Positions 62,169 through 64,000 of a DNA stretch of 64,000 nt are shown in pieces (position 1 is the stretch's first letter; each line of letters begins with the position of its first letter). Position numbers and translations under genes: made by a program. Location of the stretch: NCBI RefSeq assembly GCF_022346945.1, contig NZ_JAKRNI010000002.1, positions 1 through 64,000 on the forward strand, read 5' to 3'. Under the pieces are notes generated by a model. That model was not told the origin of the DNA. It saw nothing but the letters and a program-made list of their open reading frames with translations, and made no database searches. This DNA comes from Microbacterium sp. ACRRU. Lineage in GTDB: Bacteria; Actinomycetota; Actinomycetes; Actinomycetales; Microbacteriaceae.

Positions 62169-62548
62169 CGCACTCTCCTTCTCTTCGGGGTCGTCGCCCC
62201 GGCGATGGTCAGATCCACGCGCGACACGTCGCGCCCGAAGAGGCGGGTGAGACGGTCGTGCAGGTCTCGCTGGATGCCGCGCGCGGCTTCCAGCACGGGG
62301 GTTGCGGCGCGGACCGCGTCGGTGTCGTCGAGGCGAGGAACCGGGAACGGAGACCGCACCCGCACCACGACGGTGTCGCGGGAGGCGGCGACGTCGACCG
62401 ACACGGCGGCACGCTCGACGCCGATCGCCTCCGCTGCGGCCTGCTCCGCCGCCTTGCGATAGACCCGCTCGGCGACGTCGACGCGGCCTGCGGTGTGCGC
62501 CCCGCCCCCCGGGGCGGCGACGGCCACCCCGGGAAGCGCGGTGGTCAC
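62165..62548 (-). CDS. Asp23/Gls24-like short protein
   Basis: The 127-residue protein has an Asp23-like layout (VAERVYRKAAEQAAAEAIGVERAAVSVDVAASRDTVVVRVRSPFPVPRL, then QRDLHDRLTRLFGRDVSRVDLTI). The GTG at 62548 overlaps the stop of the preceding small gene and follows GGAGCACGTC, which is why I reject the longer frame. It likely forms the cytoplasmic-membrane envelope-stress complex with the other cluster members. Confidence 0.65.
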   Translation of the reverse strand: MTTALPGVAVAAPGGGAHTAGRVDVAERVYRKAAEQAAAEAIGVERAAVSVDVAASRDTVVVRVRSPFPVPRLDDTDAVRAATPVLEAARGIQRDLHDRLTRLFGRDVSRVDLTIAGATTPKRRRVR

Positions 62549-62733
62549 GACGTGCTCCGACCCGAGAACGCGTTGGCGATGCCGCGGATGTCGATCTGCC
62601 CTGAGACGATCCGGCCGACGAGGGCGCCTACCGCCATGAACAGGGCGACCAGGAGGAATCCCCAGAACCCGAAGATCAGCGCGGCCGCGGCCAGGATCAA
62701 TCCGACGAGGGCGCCGGTGATGGTCGGGTTCAT
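62545..62733 (-). CDS. Small DUF2273-like membrane protein
   Basis: The 62-residue protein MNPTITGALVGLILAAAALI has two hydrophobic segments and fits the DUF2273 position and size in Asp23/Gls24 clusters. It overlaps both neighbours by four bases. Confidence 0.65.
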   Translation of the reverse strand: MNPTITGALVGLILAAAALIFGFWGFLLVALFMAVGALVGRIVSGQIDIRGIANAFSGRSTS

Positions 62734-63200
62734 GACACGCGGGCGGGGGTCGAGTCGTCGCCATCGTCACCCGGGATGTGGATGTCGTTGACGTCGACGT
62801 TGACCTCGACGACCTCGAGGCCGACGAGGCGGCTGATGGCGCCGGCGACGCGGGAGCGCACCTGCTCGGCCACGTCCTGGATGGGCGCCGGATACTCCAC
62901 GACGATCGTCACGTCGGCCGCCGCCTGGGTCTCGCCCACTTCCACCTTGACGCCCTGCGTCAGGTCGGTGGCGTTGATGGCGTCGCGGATCGCGCCGAAG
63001 GCCCGAGCCCCTCCGCCTCCGAGGGCGTAGACCCCGGACACCTCGCGCGCCGCGATGCCGGCGACCTTCGCCACCACCGAGTCGGCGATGGTGGTCTTCC
63101 CCGCCGTGTCGGCGGACGCGGTGTCGGAGCCGGGGAACGCGCGATCCACGCGCGACCCCTGGGTTGCGGGGCTGGCCGCGGGCTTCTCTTCGATAGCCAT
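62730..63200 (-). CDS. Asp23/Gls24-family envelope stress protein
   Basis: The 156-residue protein has the Asp23 core (TTIADSVVAKVAGIAAREVSGVYALGGG, VKVEVGETQAAADVTIVVEYPAPIQDVAEQVRSRV, and a final LEVVEVNVDVNDIH). It is the first gene of the five-gene cluster and starts at ATG behind AAGGA. In firmicutes the family coats the membrane and responds to cell-wall stress. N-terminal ~35 residues look disordered. Confidence 0.88.
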   Translation of the reverse strand: MAIEEKPAASPATQGSRVDRAFPGSDTASADTAGKTTIADSVVAKVAGIAAREVSGVYALGGGGARAFGAIRDAINATDLTQGVKVEVGETQAAADVTIVVEYPAPIQDVAEQVRSRVAGAISRLVGLEVVEVNVDVNDIHIPGDDGDDSTPARVS

Positions 63201-63331
63201 CGGAGTGTCCTTCCAGTACGTTCTGCCCCGGGTCGCCCCGGGTGCAACGGTGTTCGCTTACTGGTGAGACGTGTCGACGGAGCGATTCGTCACGCGCGCA
63301 TCCGATATTTCCGTCGTGGATGCCAGAGAAA

Positions 63332-63357
63332 AACGCCCCGACCGAAGCCGGGGCGTT
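63332..63357 (-). terminator. Terminator of the UDP-glucose dehydrogenase gene
   Basis: On the minus strand AACGCCCCGGC and the complementary GTCGGGGCGTT enclose a TTCG-type loop and are followed by TTT, 20 bases beyond the stop codon. Confidence 0.85.
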
Positions 63358-63376
63358 TCTCCATCGACGGAGGCGG

Positions 63377-64000
63377 TCAGGGGCGACCCATACCGAAGTA
63401 GGTCCAGCCGGCCCCGCGCCACGCCGCGGCATCCAGGCAGTTCCGACCGTCGACGATGATCCGACCGGCCGTGAGCTCGGAGGCGTGGGCCGGATCCAGA
63501 TCCCGCCGGTACTCGTCCCACTCGGTCACGACGATGACGGCATCCGCGTCGCGAAGGGCCTCGTCACGGTCTTCGACGTAGGTCAGCTGCGGGTGGATGC
63601 GGCGGGCGTTCGCGATCGCGGCCGGGTCGGTGAGCGTGACGTCGGCGCCCAGTCCGTGCAGACGCACCGCGACATCGAGAGCGGGGGAGTCGCGGATGTC
63701 GTCACTGTGGGGCTTGAAGGCGGCGCCGAGCACGGTCACCTTCTTCTCGAACACCGAACCGCCCAGGGCCTGCACGGTCAACTCGACCGCGCGGTCGCGA
63801 CGACGCAGGTTGATCGCGTCGATCTCACGCAGGAAGGCCACCGACTCTCCGCGGCCGAGTTCCTCGGCGCGCGCGGAGAACGCCCGGATGTCCTTCGGCA
63901 GGCATCCGCCGCCGAATCCGATGCCGGCGCCGAGGAACCGCCGCCCGATGCGCGCGTCGTGGCCGATCGCGTCGGCCAGGGTGGTGACGTCGGCGCCGGT
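63377..64000 (-). CDS. ugd: UDP-glucose 6-dehydrogenase, C-terminal two-fifths (5' end outside)
   Basis: The visible ~207 residues carry the catalytic Cys motif GAGIGFGGGCLPKDIRAF near the right edge, then the linker helix and the UDP-binding domain with TVLGAAFKPHSDDIRDSPAL and IIVDGRNCLDAAAWRGAGW. The enzyme makes UDP-glucuronate from UDP-glucose with two NAD+. It fits the polysaccharide theme of the window. The gene runs off the right edge, so the N-terminal NAD domain is not seen. Confidence 0.93.
   Translation of the reverse strand, partial: TGADVTTLADAIGHDARIGRRFLGAGIGFGGGCLPKDIRAFSARAEELGRGESVAFLREIDAINLRRRDRAVELTVQALGGSVFEKKVTVLGAAFKPHSDDIRDSPALDVAVRLHGLGADVTLTDPAAIANARRIHPQLTYVEDRDEALRDADAVIVVTEWDEYRRDLDPAHASELTAGRIIVDGRNCLDAAAWRGAGWTYFGMGRP

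Overview
The window is high-GC actinobacterial chromosome and most resembles Microbacterium or a close relative in Microbacteriaceae. The evidence is an RmlC-RmlD fusion, the gene content of the ribosomal cluster, GTG starts and TANNNT -10 boxes placed six bases before start codons, sortase-E type LAxTG sorting, an F420-dependent oxidoreductase, and three copies of a small family I associate with Microbacteriaceae. I saw no rRNA, tRNA, CRISPR array or insertion sequence.

Layout. 1-2914: dTDP-L-rhamnose genes (rmlCD fusion, rfbB, divergent rfbA). 3082-3297: small MT0933-like protein. 3398-20042: the S10, spc and alpha ribosomal operons in nearly canonical order (rpsJ to rplQ), with secY-adk-map, a thioredoxin-fold DsbA-like gene, infA and rpmJ between spc and alpha; rpsN is absent from its usual place between rplE and rpsH. 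20127-22354: truA, a phosphodiesterase-like EEP protein and a sortase-anchored surface protein.

22559-33745 is the most unusual part. It holds a DUF4012 protein, two lipoproteins, two multi-pass membrane proteins ending in degenerate GGDEF domains, a PAS histidine kinase, a processive-type GT2 glycosyltransferase, an OmpR-type response regulator and a membrane-anchored GH6 (cellulase-family) enzyme. It looks like a regulated cellulose-like exopolysaccharide locus in which a lipoprotein/GGDEF-like pair has been duplicated.

33888-50389 is mixed accessory and housekeeping content: two MarR-regulator/small-protein divergent modules plus a third small paralog, a sigma-region-2-only protein, a GH114 lipoprotein, an XRE regulator, an F420 oxidoreductase, terC behind a yybP-ykoY-like manganese riboswitch, a GT4 glycosyltransferase, a lipase-like hydrolase, a DUF2207 protein and an aldo/keto reductase.

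50406-58201 looks like a second polysaccharide locus: a large LuxR regulator, a Wzz/BY-kinase, an initiating sugar transferase, small regulators and a low-molecular-weight tyrosine phosphatase. 58294-63200 carries a UbiB/ABC1 kinase and an Asp23/Gls24 envelope-stress cluster. The window ends inside a UDP-glucose dehydrogenase gene, another sugar-precursor enzyme. Rhamnose, UDP-glucuronate, two synthesis loci and several glycosidases together suggest a cell with heavy investment in surface polysaccharide.
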